Below are positions 15,267 to 23,178 of a stretch of 64,000 bases of DNA, in pieces (the stretch's first letter is position 1; each line of letters begins with the position of its first letter). The notes under the pieces are model-generated. The model was not told where the DNA came from. It searched no databases and worked only from the letters and a program-made list of their open reading frames with translations. The stretch comes from Haloprofundus halophilus (GTDB lineage Archaea; Halobacteriota; Halobacteria; Halobacteriales; Haloferacaceae), in NCBI RefSeq assembly GCF_003439925.1, contig NZ_QQRR01000001.1, positions 124,001 to 188,000 on the forward strand, read 5' to 3'. A program made the position numbers and the translations under genes.

Positions 15267-17852
15267 ATGCCCGATTCGCTGACCGAGAGCCTTCGGGAGA
15301 CGCTCGACCTCTTCGACGGCTCCGGGGAACCGCGGACGACGCCCGAGGTGGCGGACCTCCTCGACCTCGGTCGTCGGAGTACGTACGAACGCCTGGAACG
15401 GCTCGTCGAGCACGGCGAACTCGAAACCAAGAAGGTCGGAGCGAACGCGCGCGTGTGGTGGCTGCCGCCATCGGCGTCGGTCGATCACTCTCTCGACACT
15501 CGGCGGGACCACGAGCGGTTCGCGTCTCTCGTCGAGGCGGTCGAAGCGTACGCCATCTTCGTACTCGACCCGGAGGGACGCGTCCGAACCTGGAACCGAG
15601 GCGCCGCGCGAATCGAGGGGTACGACGCCCACGAGGTCGTCGGCGAACACGTTTCGACGTTTTACACCGAGACGGAACGGGACGCGCGAGTCCCCGAAGA
15701 ACACCTGTCCATCGCCGCCGAAACGGGTCTCCTCGAAGACGACGGATGGCGCGTCCGGTCCGACGGCTCGCGCTTCTGGGCGAGCGTTACGATTGCGGCC
15801 GTCAGGGACGACGGCGGCGAACTCGAGGGCTACGTGACGGTCGTTCGGGAGACGACCGGCCGCGAGGAGCGCGAGGTCGAAAAGTCCGAGCAGCGTTACC
15901 GCACCCTCGCGGAAAACTTTCCGAACGGAGCGGTCGCGCTCCTCGACGAGGAGTTGCGGCACACGCTCGTCGAGGGACGGGGTTTCGAGAAGCTCGACTT
16001 TAGCGCCGCTGATCTCCGGCGTAAACGGGTACAGGACGTGTACTCCGAAGAGCTCTTAGAGGTCGTCGAACCGAACTACCGCGCCGCACTCGAAGGCGAG
16101 TCAAACTCGTTCGAGTTGGAGGTCCAGGGGCGGACGTTCGCGTTCCAAACGCTCCCGTTGACCACCGACGACGGCGACGTGTTCGCGGCCATGGCGACGA
16201 GCCAGGACGTCACCGAACGGAAAGAGTACGAACAGACCATCCGCGACGCCAAATCCCGACTACAGGCTGCAACCGAGGCCGGCGCGGTCGGTACCTTCGA
16301 GTGGTACATCCCCGAAGACAGGGTAGTCGTGGGGCCCTCGTTCGCCGACCAGTTCGGCGTCGACCCCGACCTGGCCCAAGAGGGTGTGTCGTCCGACCTA
16401 TTCGTCGCGGCCATCCACGAGGACGACCGTGAGCGAATCGTGCGAAAAGTAGAGGAGGCGGTTGCATCCTGCGGGGAGCACAAAGAGGAGTACCGCGTCC
16501 GGAACGCCGACGGCGAACTCCGATGGGTGGCTGCTCGCGGTCACGTCGAGTGCGACGACGACGGCGACCCCGTCGTCTTCCTCGGCGCACTCGTCGACAT
16601 CACGGAACGGAAACAGGCCGAGATAGCCCTCGAAAAGCAGAGACACCAACTCGCCGCGCTGAACGACCTCAACGCCATCATCCGTGATATCACGGACACG
16701 GTCATCGACCAGCCCACTCGCGAGAAAATCGAGGCGACCGTCTGTGAGCGCCTCGCCGACGTGGACTCGTACGAATTCGCCTGGATCGGCGACGTCGACG
16801 CCGCTTCCCAGGCGGTGAAAGTGCGAGCCGAAGCCGGCGTGGAGGGGTATCTCGACGAGGTTCCGATCTCCGTGGACCCGGACGACTCGACGGGGCGAGG
16901 GCCGGCCGGGAAAGCCGTCAGAACGGGGGAGATACGGGTTCTCCAAGACGCCCTGTCGGACCCCGACTTCGAGCCCTGGCGCCACTTCGCCGAGCAGTAC
17001 GGCTACCGCTCGTGCGCCGCGATTCCGCTCGTCCACGACGGAAACCTGTACGGACTGCTCGCGATATACGCGGACCGCCCGAAAGCGTTCGACGGTCAGG
17101 AGCGCGAGGTGATCGCTCAACTCGGCGAAGTCGTCGGTCACGCTATCGCGGCTATCGAGCGCAAACAGGCGCTGATGAGCGACGAGATCACCGAGATACA
17201 GTTTATCATCCCGTCTATCCTCGAGACCTTCGGAGTCGATTTCGACGTCGATGGGACGATCACGTTCGAACAGACCACAACAATCGGCGACGACGATTTC
17301 CTCCAGTACGGAACCGTCGACGCGACGGCCATCGACGTCGTGAAGGGGCTCACCGAACAGATTCCTCACTTCACGGATATGACGGTCGTCGACCGAGAAA
17401 CCGACACGAACTGGTTCGAACTACAGGTCTCCGAGCCACCTGTCGTGTCGGCCGTCGCGTCTCACGGCGGTCACGTGAAGCAGATGAAGGTCGAAGACGG
17501 CGACTGCCACATGACGATCCACCTCCCCACCAGCGTCGCCGCTCGAAGCATCATCGACACGGTTCGAGGGACCTATCCGACGGCGAAGATGGCCTCACGC
17601 CGACAGATTACGCGGGACGACGACAGTCTCGAAAGGGTCCATCGGTTGGTGACCGAAGACTTGACCGAACGTCAACGAACCGCACTCGAGGCGGCCGTCT
17701 ACGCGGGATATTTCGCGTGGCCGCGCGAGAGAACCGGCGAACGTATCGCCGAGTCGATCGGCATCGCGTCTCCGACGTTCCACCAGCACCTCCGGAAGGC
17801 TCAGCAGAAAGTGTTCGGGTCGCTGTTTGCGACACCGGCATCGGGTCAGTAG
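15267..17852 (+). CDS. PAS-GAF sensor with Bat-type HTH_10 output
   Basis: The 861-aa cytosolic protein starts with a winged helix (residues 1-65; PEVADLLDLGRRSTYERLERLVEHGEL). Three PAS modules follow at roughly 72-200, 205-320 and 325-455, two of them ending in the DVTERK or DITERK marker that precedes the next helix. Then come a GAF domain (about 475-630, CAAIPLVHDGNLYGLLAIYAD), the Bat GAF/HTH-associated domain (about 640-790) and HTH_10 (LTERQRTALEAAVYAGYFAWPRE to the end). No kinase or receiver domain is present, so this is a one-component regulator in the style of Bat, which senses oxygen and light. No haem or flavin ligand can be assigned. ATG 15267 is chosen over an upstream start. 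Confidence 0.9.
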   Translation: MPDSLTESLRETLDLFDGSGEPRTTPEVADLLDLGRRSTYERLERLVEHGELETKKVGANARVWWLPPSASVDHSLDTRRDHERFASLVEAVEAYAIFVLDPEGRVRTWNRGAARIEGYDAHEVVGEHVSTFYTETERDARVPEEHLSIAAETGLLEDDGWRVRSDGSRFWASVTIAAVRDDGGELEGYVTVVRETTGREEREVEKSEQRYRTLAENFPNGAVALLDEELRHTLVEGRGFEKLDFSAADLRRKRVQDVYSEELLEVVEPNYRAALEGESNSFELEVQGRTFAFQTLPLTTDDGDVFAAMATSQDVTERKEYEQTIRDAKSRLQAATEAGAVGTFEWYIPEDRVVVGPSFADQFGVDPDLAQEGVSSDLFVAAIHEDDRERIVRKVEEAVASCGEHKEEYRVRNADGELRWVAARGHVECDDDGDPVVFLGALVDITERKQAEIALEKQRHQLAALNDLNAIIRDITDTVIDQPTREKIEATVCERLADVDSYEFAWIGDVDAASQAVKVRAEAGVEGYLDEVPISVDPDDSTGRGPAGKAVRTGEIRVLQDALSDPDFEPWRHFAEQYGYRSCAAIPLVHDGNLYGLLAIYADRPKAFDGQEREVIAQLGEVVGHAIAAIERKQALMSDEITEIQFIIPSILETFGVDFDVDGTITFEQTTTIGDDDFLQYGTVDATAIDVVKGLTEQIPHFTDMTVVDRETDTNWFELQVSEPPVVSAVASHGGHVKQMKVEDGDCHMTIHLPTSVAARSIIDTVRGTYPTAKMASRRQITRDDDSLERVHRLVTEDLTERQRTALEAAVYAGYFAWPRERTGERIAESIGIASPTFHQHLRKAQQKVFGSLFATPASGQ

Positions 17853-17968
17853 TCGTCTGGAAGTGCGGAGGCTAATCCGCCTCTCGGACCGCGGGGGCGT
17901 CGCCGGGCCGCTCGCGGTTGACAACCAACCGATAAAAAGCACTTACCGCTCGCCTGCGTTCCGACGAT

Positions 17969-18691
17969 ATGACCGACTCAGCGGGACCAGCGCCGACCGA
18001 GAACGCTCGACGCGGCGAACTGATTCCGTGCACCTTCGGGGGTGACGACGCCGAGTACGAGGGGGAGATACAACCGTGGGCCGGTCGGACCGGCGGCCTC
18101 TACGTCGCGTGGCGGGTCGGACCGGTGGCGGGTCGACTGGGAACGTACCGCGCTGCGCACGACGAACTCCGGTTCGGCTACGGGGCGTTCCCGGAACAGC
18201 CTGAAACGCGACGATACGCTGCGGCGCTCTCCGACGCCGTCTCGGGGCGACTTCGGTCAGAGCTCGACGCGCTCACCGAGCCTATGCTGTCGCCGCACCT
18301 CGGCGCGATACCCACCGTCTTCGACAGCGAGGTGTTTCTGGCCCCGCCGGACGCCGCCGATACCGGCGAGATTCACCACCACGAACTGGTCGGCCGGAAG
18401 GGGCAGTTCCGAGGCTGGTTCCAGCCGTGGCGACCGCCGAACGGCGGTGCGGTGTACGTCGCGTGGCGTCTCGACAGCCAGGACCACGACACGTACCCGT
18501 TCGAGGCGACGGGTCACCGTTTCGGCGTCTTCTACGACGACGCCGTCTGGCTGGGTTCGGTGTTCGACGCGGTGTCGCTGTTCCGCGTCGCCTCCGGCAG
18601 AACTGGTGCGCTCGCCAGCCTCGGCGACGACGTGGAGGCACTGTACGGCGACGTTCCGGAGCGGCGTTTCACGGCGACCGAGCGCGAGTAA
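17969..18691 (+). CDS. Hypothetical protein with an internal two-fold repeat
   Basis: The 240-aa protein contains two related halves. The first has IQPWAGRTGGLYVAWRVG (about 33-50) and LRFGYGAF; the second has FQPWRPPNGGAVYVAWRLD (about 150-168) and HRFGVFYDDAVW. The shared core is QPW, a Gly-Gly turn and YVAWR, followed by FG plus aromatics. There is no signal peptide or membrane segment. I do not recognise the family. The duplication suggests a pseudo-symmetric beta fold, possibly a binding domain. A TATA-like GATAAAAAG at 17931-17939 supports the ATG start. Confidence 0.8.
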   Translation: MTDSAGPAPTENARRGELIPCTFGGDDAEYEGEIQPWAGRTGGLYVAWRVGPVAGRLGTYRAAHDELRFGYGAFPEQPETRRYAAALSDAVSGRLRSELDALTEPMLSPHLGAIPTVFDSEVFLAPPDAADTGEIHHHELVGRKGQFRGWFQPWRPPNGGAVYVAWRLDSQDHDTYPFEATGHRFGVFYDDAVWLGSVFDAVSLFRVASGRTGALASLGDDVEALYGDVPERRFTATERE

Positions 18692-18725
18692 CCGAGCGAG
18701 AGTCGTTCAGTCTGAGCGAAATCGT

Positions 18726-19283
18726 TCAGTCCAGCACCGGCAGCGACTCCTGTCGACCCTTCGGCACCGTCGACCGAAGTTCGCCGTAGAGATACAGGCC
18801 GACCCCCATCGGTTCGCGCTCGCCGACGAGTTCGTGAGCGACGACGAGATAACCCCAGTCGCCGTCCCACTCCACTTCCTGGTCCTCACCGGCGGCGAAC
18901 CGCTTTGCTGTCTCGCCCGAGAGTTCGACGACGTTTCTGTTCGCCTTCTTTCCGAAGCGCTGGACGGCGTTCGTCGTCGGCTTCCAGTGCTCTTGACGTG
19001 TCCGGAGGAACGACATCCCGAGACCCTCGATGCGTATCGGGTCGACGGTGTCGCCGTGGAACGCCCAGATTTTGCCTTTGCCTTTCTCCCAGAACGTGAA
19101 GCCGTCGAACGTCTCCGGGGGGATGCCGAAGCGCTCCTCCCACCAGCCGACGACCTCCTCGCGGGTCGCCCGGCCCGGGACTTCGCGCTCGTCGTCGGTG
19201 GCGGGGAGGCGGTCGAACCGCTGGCCGGAGTTCGTCGGCGCGTCCGAACCCTCATCGTCGACCCCGTCCGCACCGTCGCTCAC
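18726..19283 (-). CDS. PUA-like RNA-binding partner of the NOP2/Sun methyltransferase
   Basis: GTG 19283 overlaps the stop of the upstream methyltransferase gene in a GTGA (19280-19283), so the two are translationally coupled. The 185-aa protein has a disordered acidic start, then EEVVGWWEERFGIPPETFDGF, GLGMSFLRTRQEHWKPTTNAVQ, NRNVVELSGETAKRF and PMGVGLYLYGELRSTVPKGR, matching the PUA-like C-terminal domain found fused to many NOP2/NSUN enzymes. Here it is a separate gene. It probably helps the methyltransferase bind rRNA or tRNA. Haloarchaeal homologues may be annotated as DUF7122; that name is from memory. Confidence 0.82.
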   Translation of the reverse strand: MSDGADGVDDEGSDAPTNSGQRFDRLPATDDEREVPGRATREEVVGWWEERFGIPPETFDGFTFWEKGKGKIWAFHGDTVDPIRIEGLGMSFLRTRQEHWKPTTNAVQRFGKKANRNVVELSGETAKRFAAGEDQEVEWDGDWGYLVVAHELVGEREPMGVGLYLYGELRSTVPKGRQESLPVLD

Positions 19284-20272
19284 GCTTCCACCTCCAGTTT
19301 CGCGCAGAAGAACCCGCCCGTGTCGTTGTGGTGTGGGTAGACGCGGTGCGCCTTCGTCACGTCGGGGTGGTACTCCTCGCCCTCCCACTCGGTGACGCCG
19401 GGCACCGCTTCGAGCGGCGAATCGAACTCGACCATCCGGCACGCTTCTTCCTCCAACGCGTGGCTGAGGATGGCCTCGTTCTCCTCGGGTGCGAAGGTGC
19501 ACGTCGAGTAGACGACGGTGCCGCCGGGTTTCGTCGCCTGAATCGCCCGCCGGAGGATTCCCTTCTGGATACCTGCGACGCTGTGGACGTGGTCCATCGT
19601 CCACTGGTCGAGCACGTCGGGGTTCTTTCGGACCGTTCCCTCACACGAACAGGGCGCGTCGACGAGTGCCCGGTCGAACGCCTCGCGGGCGGCGTCGTCG
19701 GGCGCATCGTCGCTATCGTCGTCGCTGTCGCCGTCGTCACCGTCGTATCCGTAGCCGCCGAACTGGCCGGAGCCGAACGGTTTGAGCGAGAAGTTTCGGG
19801 CGTCCTGGTTCGTCACCGCGAGGTTGGTCACGCCGAGTCGCTCGGCGTTGTGTCGGAGCGCCGAGAGGCGTCCGAGGTTGTTGTCGTTGCCGACGAGGAG
19901 TCCGGTGTCGTCCATCAGCGCGGCGAGTTGGGTCGTCTTACTGCCCGGCGCGGCGCAGGCGTCCCAGACGAACTCGCCCGGTTCGGGGTCGACGGCCAGC
20001 GCCGGCAGCGCCGACACCTCCTCTTGGCCGTGGAGCCAGCCGTGGAAGTACGGCCACGTCGTCCCCGGACTGCGGCCGTCGAGTTTCAGGATTTCGTCGT
20101 GCCAGCCGGCCGGTTCGTAGCCGACGCCCTCCTCGTCGAGCGCCTCGCGGGCGCGGGCGGGCGTGGTCTTGATGGTGTTCACGCGGACGACGGACGGAAG
20201 CGGTCGCTCGCAGGCGGCGAAGAACGCCTCCTCGTCGTCGACGAGCGGCGCGTACCGCTCCAAGGGATTCAT
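19280..20272 (-). CDS. RsmB/NOP2-family RNA cytosine-C5 methyltransferase
   Basis: The 330-aa enzyme carries the family motifs for m5C formation: VWDACAAPGSKTTQLAALM (SAM site), VGNDNN, ALVDAPCSCEGT with the proline-cysteine loop, and VVYSTCTF with the catalytic Cys. An acidic insertion (DGDDGDSDDDSDDAPDDAA) lies between the SAM strand and the catalytic loop and is probably halophile-specific. The N-terminal RNA-binding module is present, but the PUA-like domain is encoded by the overlapping downstream gene. Target is rRNA or tRNA. Confidence 0.92.
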   Translation of the reverse strand: MNPLERYAPLVDDEEAFFAACERPLPSVVRVNTIKTTPARAREALDEEGVGYEPAGWHDEILKLDGRSPGTTWPYFHGWLHGQEEVSALPALAVDPEPGEFVWDACAAPGSKTTQLAALMDDTGLLVGNDNNLGRLSALRHNAERLGVTNLAVTNQDARNFSLKPFGSGQFGGYGYDGDDGDSDDDSDDAPDDAAREAFDRALVDAPCSCEGTVRKNPDVLDQWTMDHVHSVAGIQKGILRRAIQATKPGGTVVYSTCTFAPEENEAILSHALEEEACRMVEFDSPLEAVPGVTEWEGEEYHPDVTKAHRVYPHHNDTGGFFCAKLEVEA

Positions 20273-20347
20273 GGGTCGACTTTCCCGGCGGCGCGCTTGT
20301 CGGTTTCGGAGTTGACCGGTCGTGGCGACGTTCGACGGGACGCCCTG

Positions 20348-20364
20348 CCGCCCTCGCAGGGCGG
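20348..20364. promoter_or_regulatory. Perfect 7-bp hairpin beside the PAC2 promoter
   Basis: CCGCCCT-CGC-AGGGCGG forms a 7-bp stem with a 3-nt loop and is followed at once by TTTT, like an intrinsic terminator on the plus strand. The TTTTAC at 20365-20370 is also well placed (about 27 bp before ATG 20395) to be the TATA box of the PAC2 gene, so the hairpin may instead be a DNA-level operator. Confidence 0.45.
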
Positions 20365-20394
20365 TTTTACAACGATGGCGCGCTTACCTCGCCC

Positions 20395-21138
20395 ATGGCT
20401 CGAATCAACGTGCTCGCCGACGACCTGGAGTTCGACGAACCGCTGCTCGTAGAGGGGCTTCCCGGTGTCGGACTGGTCGGGAAGATCGCCGCCGACCACC
20501 TCGTCGAGACGTTCGAGATGACTCACTACGCGAACGTCCACTGCGAGAGCATCCCGAAGGTCGCCGTCTACCGCGACGCCGACCGGAGCGTCCACCCGCC
20601 AGTCCGAATCTACGGCGACGCAGAGCGGGACCAGCTCGTCCTCCAGAGCGACGTGCCCATCTCGCCCGGCGCGGCCACCGAGTTCGCCGACTGCCTCGGC
20701 GACTGGTTCGACGAGATCAGCCTCACGCCCGTCTACATCAGCGGACTCCCCCGTGAGAAGGACGACGAACCCCCGGCGCTCTACGGCATCGGCACCGGCG
20801 ACGCCGCGTCGATGCTCGACGACGCCGGTATCGACGCCCCCTCGGAGATGGGACTCGTCTCCGGTCCGACCGGCGCGCTGCTGAGCTACGCCGTCGAGAA
20901 CGACCAGAACGCCGTCGGCCTCGTCGTCGAGTCCGACCCGCAGTTCCCGGACCCGGAGGCGGCCCGCGTCGTCGTCACCGAGGGACTCAACGCGCTCTCG
21001 GATGTGGCGGTGCCGACCGACGACCTCGTCGACCGCGCCGAGGAGATTCGAGAGGCCAAGCAGCGTCTCGCCCAGCGCCTTCAGAACGCCGAGAACGACG
21101 AGAGTTCGCAGGCGCAGCCGCTTCGGATGTATCAGTAG
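20395..21138 (+). CDS. PAC2-family proteasome assembly chaperone
   Basis: The 247-aa protein matches the PAC2/PbaB family: PLLVEGLPGVGLVGKIAADHLVE near the start, LVLQSDVPISPGAATEFAD, ISGLPREKDDEPPALYGIG, and VSGPTGALLSYAVE in the middle. Archaeal members help assemble the 20S proteasome. It ends with a coiled helical tail (VDRAEEIREAKQRLAQRLQNA) that would include a C-terminal binding motif in PbaB-type proteins. A hairpin-rich intergenic element starts 2 bp after its stop codon. Confidence 0.88.
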   Translation: MARINVLADDLEFDEPLLVEGLPGVGLVGKIAADHLVETFEMTHYANVHCESIPKVAVYRDADRSVHPPVRIYGDAERDQLVLQSDVPISPGAATEFADCLGDWFDEISLTPVYISGLPREKDDEPPALYGIGTGDAASMLDDAGIDAPSEMGLVSGPTGALLSYAVENDQNAVGLVVESDPQFPDPEAARVVVTEGLNALSDVAVPTDDLVDRAEEIREAKQRLAQRLQNAENDESSQAQPLRMYQ

Positions 21139-21139
21139 C

Positions 21140-21290
21140 GACCTTTTGCGCTGCGGGCGCGCTTCGCGTGCCCTCGGCAAAAGCTCGACCAAAAGCACAG
21201 CGTCACCCCCTCAGGCGCTCCGCGCCTTCGAGGGTTCCTCGGCCCGCTCGCTCGTTTCACTCGCTCGCGGTACGACGTCTCGTTGTGGCC
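21140..21290. repeat. Hairpin-rich intergenic element, copy A
   Basis: Directly after the PAC2 stop come, in order: ACCTTTTGCGCTGCGGG, a GC stem around CGCTTCGCG, CCCTCGGCAAAAG, ACCAAAAGCAC, the stem AGGCGC-TCC-GCGCCT (21213-21227), CCTCGGCCCGCTCGCTC and TCGCTCGCGGTAC. The same modules recur in the same order after dnaJ (26397 onward). CTTTTGC and GCAAAAG can pair to close the first stem. No coding frame is convincing. It looks like a recurrent haloarchaeal intergenic palindromic element; function unknown. Confidence 0.75.
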
Positions 21291-21493
21291 GCGGCCGCGA
21301 CTACACCGCTCCGCACAGTTCGGTCGACCAGGCTCTGTGAGAAAACCTTGACCACCGACCGTTTGGCGAAACTGTGCTGAATACAGAGGGTGGATTCATC
21401 ACGGGGAGTTCGCTTATCCCGCCCTACCAGGGCTGAACCAACTGCTAAGTAGGGCTGCGTCGCGACCGGCAGGACGGTGAGACCCCACACAAA
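21291..21493. other. Non-coding remainder with possible mobile-element relics
   Basis: This stretch passes from GC-rich (a NotI-type GCGGCCGC near 21291) to AT-richer DNA. It holds GTGCTGAATACAGAGGG (21373-21389), which I associate loosely with ends of haloarchaeal insertion sequences, and a 7-bp inverted repeat GCCCTAC/GTAGGGC at 21421-21427 and 21449-21455. There is no transposase and no target-site duplication that I can see. It is best read as decayed sequence next to a laterally acquired gene. Confidence 0.4.
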
Positions 21494-21502
21494 TTTTTAA
21501 TA
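21494..21502 (+). promoter_or_regulatory. TATA-like box for the AT-rich orphan gene
   Basis: TTTTTAATA is centred about 33 bp before ATG 21531, so the foreign-looking gene probably has its own functional promoter. Confidence 0.5.
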
Positions 21503-21530
21503 CAGAAGCCCAGATTCTCACATCAACACG

Positions 21531-22094
21531 ATGAATCTGAATCTTCCAATACTCTTCTTCTCTATCATCGGTGCCCTATTCTCTTTCTTAATTTGGCGAA
21601 GTAGCGAATCCAGAGATCTCTATTCACAGCAAGAAATTATCCGAAACGAACACCTGAACAATGAAGATAACGACCCAATAGCGATTCCGTTCTTCGCCAG
21701 CAGCACCCATCTGTCTTTGATAATTTCAATAGACTACATCAAATGTTACGAACCCAAGCCAACCCGACGCTACCGCCTCAAACGACTCATTTACGGGAGC
21801 AATGGTAATACTGCAATCAAACTATCACTCAAATGGGGCGAAATCCCCGACGAGATGTCCGAACTCAAGGGTCTAAATCTGGAACGTGCCATCAGTCGGT
21901 TGGATGACGCCGGAGAGTTTGGCGGAAAGATATTCCGTTCTGGGTTCGGTAAACAGAATATAGAGATTTTCTCAACACGACCGAGGAAGATTGTCAGAGA
22001 ACTCAATACGTTCTTCAATTTAGTCGAGGAGGCGGTCGAACAGGAGATTGAGGAACAGCAAGCTACGGTGAAGACCGAAGCGAGAGATGCGTGA
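21531..22094 (+). CDS. AT-rich orphan protein with one N-terminal membrane helix
   Basis: The 187-aa protein opens with a hydrophobic segment (residues 4-22, LNLPILFFSIIGALFSFLI), then a soluble domain with basic and acidic patches (KPTRRYRLKRLIYG; LNTFFNLVEEAVEQEIEEQQ). It is much less acidic than its neighbours. Composition is also foreign: hand counts give about 38% GC for 21541-21600 and about 52% for 21841-21900, against roughly 65-70% around it. I do not recognise the fold. Topology predicts a short outside tail and a cytosolic domain. It sits between hairpin element copy A and grpE and was probably acquired by transfer. Confidence 0.75.
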   Translation: MNLNLPILFFSIIGALFSFLIWRSSESRDLYSQQEIIRNEHLNNEDNDPIAIPFFASSTHLSLIISIDYIKCYEPKPTRRYRLKRLIYGSNGNTAIKLSLKWGEIPDEMSELKGLNLERAISRLDDAGEFGGKIFRSGFGKQNIEIFSTRPRKIVRELNTFFNLVEEAVEQEIEEQQATVKTEARDA

Positions 22095-22252
22095 CTCCGG
22101 CTCAACGCCCTTCCCAACCTATAAAATAAATTGATTCTCTTGAAATATTTCTTTGTTCGATACCGCCTATGATGAAACGGCCGATAAATAGGCTTGCTAT
22201 ACTCACCGACCACCGCTACCGCTACCCCTACCCCGCCGTTTGTTTCTGCAAT

Positions 22253-22259
22253 CCTTAAG
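22253..22259 (+). promoter_or_regulatory. TATA-like box for grpE
   Basis: CCTTAAG lies 25-31 bp before ATG 22284, in the position expected for a leaderless heat-shock transcript. Confidence 0.45.
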
Positions 22260-22283
22260 CCGAACCAGCGGCACAGTCCGACT

Positions 22284-23006
22284 ATGACCGACGACGCACC
22301 CGACGAGTCAGCGGCGGAGCGAGAAGCCGAGGAGCACACCGAGCAGTCGGTTACGGACGCGTCGGCGGCGGACGCCGAGGCGACCGAGAACGGCGCGAAC
22401 GACCCGAGCGGTGAGCGCGTCGAGAGCGACGAAAACGCGGCGGGTTCGGTCGAAGCCGAACCGACGGCCGACGATGCCGACCCCGCCGCGCGCGCGGCGG
22501 AGTACGACGACGAACTCGCCGCCGACGTGGCCGCGTTGCAGTCGCGGGTCGAGGAACTCGAAACCGAACTCGCGGAGAAGGACGAGCGCGTCGAGGAACT
22601 GGAGTCGGGCCTGCGCCGCACGCAGGCGGACTTCAAGAACTACAAGAAGCGCGCGAAGAAGAAACAGGACGACATCCGCGACCGGGCGACCGAGGACCTC
22701 GTCGCCCGTCTCGTCGGCGTCCGCGACAACCTCCTGCGCGCGCTCGACCAGGAAGAGGGTGCCGACATCCGTCCCGGCGTCGAGTCGACGCTCAAGGAGT
22801 TCGACCGCGTCCTCGACGACGAGAACGTCGAACCCATCGAACCCGACGCCGGCGAACCCGTCGACCCGCAGCGCCACGAGGTGATGATGCGCGTCGACAG
22901 CGACCACCCCGAGGGCACCGTCGCCGACGTCTACCAACCGGGTTACGAGATGGCCGAGAAGGTCATCCGTGCGGCGCAGGTGACGGTGAGCAAAGGCGAC
23001 GAGTGA
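22284..23006 (+). CDS. grpE: GrpE nucleotide exchange factor
   Basis: The 240-aa protein has a long acidic, Ala/Glu-rich N-terminal extension (about 90 residues), a coiled-coil (VAALQSRVEELETELAEKDER), then the GrpE head with DFKNYKKRAKKKQDDIRDRATEDL and the C-terminal beta wing (VMMRVDSDHPEGTVADVYQPGYEM). It releases ADP from DnaK. The extension makes it longer than the usual bacterial GrpE, a common haloarchaeal feature. It precedes dnaK by 172 bp with a separate promoter. ATG 22284 is chosen; an upstream frame is not GrpE-like. Confidence 0.95.
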   Translation: MTDDAPDESAAEREAEEHTEQSVTDASAADAEATENGANDPSGERVESDENAAGSVEAEPTADDADPAARAAEYDDELAADVAALQSRVEELETELAEKDERVEELESGLRRTQADFKNYKKRAKKKQDDIRDRATEDLVARLVGVRDNLLRALDQEEGADIRPGVESTLKEFDRVLDDENVEPIEPDAGEPVDPQRHEVMMRVDSDHPEGTVADVYQPGYEMAEKVIRAAQVTVSKGDE

Positions 23007-23144
23007 TCTCTCACGGGCGGCCGTGCGGGTCGTTCGCTCGGAAAGCGCGTCGATAAAAATCCGCCGACCTCGTCCGACGCGGCGAGACGAAATCGCACGA
23101 GGGGAGCGAGGTGTTTTCCTCGCGGTCGCCGTTTAGTCTAGTAA

Positions 23145-23152
23145 CCTTTAAC
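23145..23152 (+). promoter_or_regulatory. TATA-like box for dnaK
   Basis: CCTTTAAC is about 30 bp before ATG 23179. Just downstream, ACCGG and CCGGT (about 23151-23166) form a short inverted repeat that could bind a heat-shock regulator. Confidence 0.5.
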
Positions 23153-23178
23153 CGGCGCAAACCGGTAGTTGTCGGCAA

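Noticed and set aside
21531-22094. Toxin-antitoxin module
   Set aside because: No second small gene is present, and the protein has a membrane anchor with no toxin motif that I can see.
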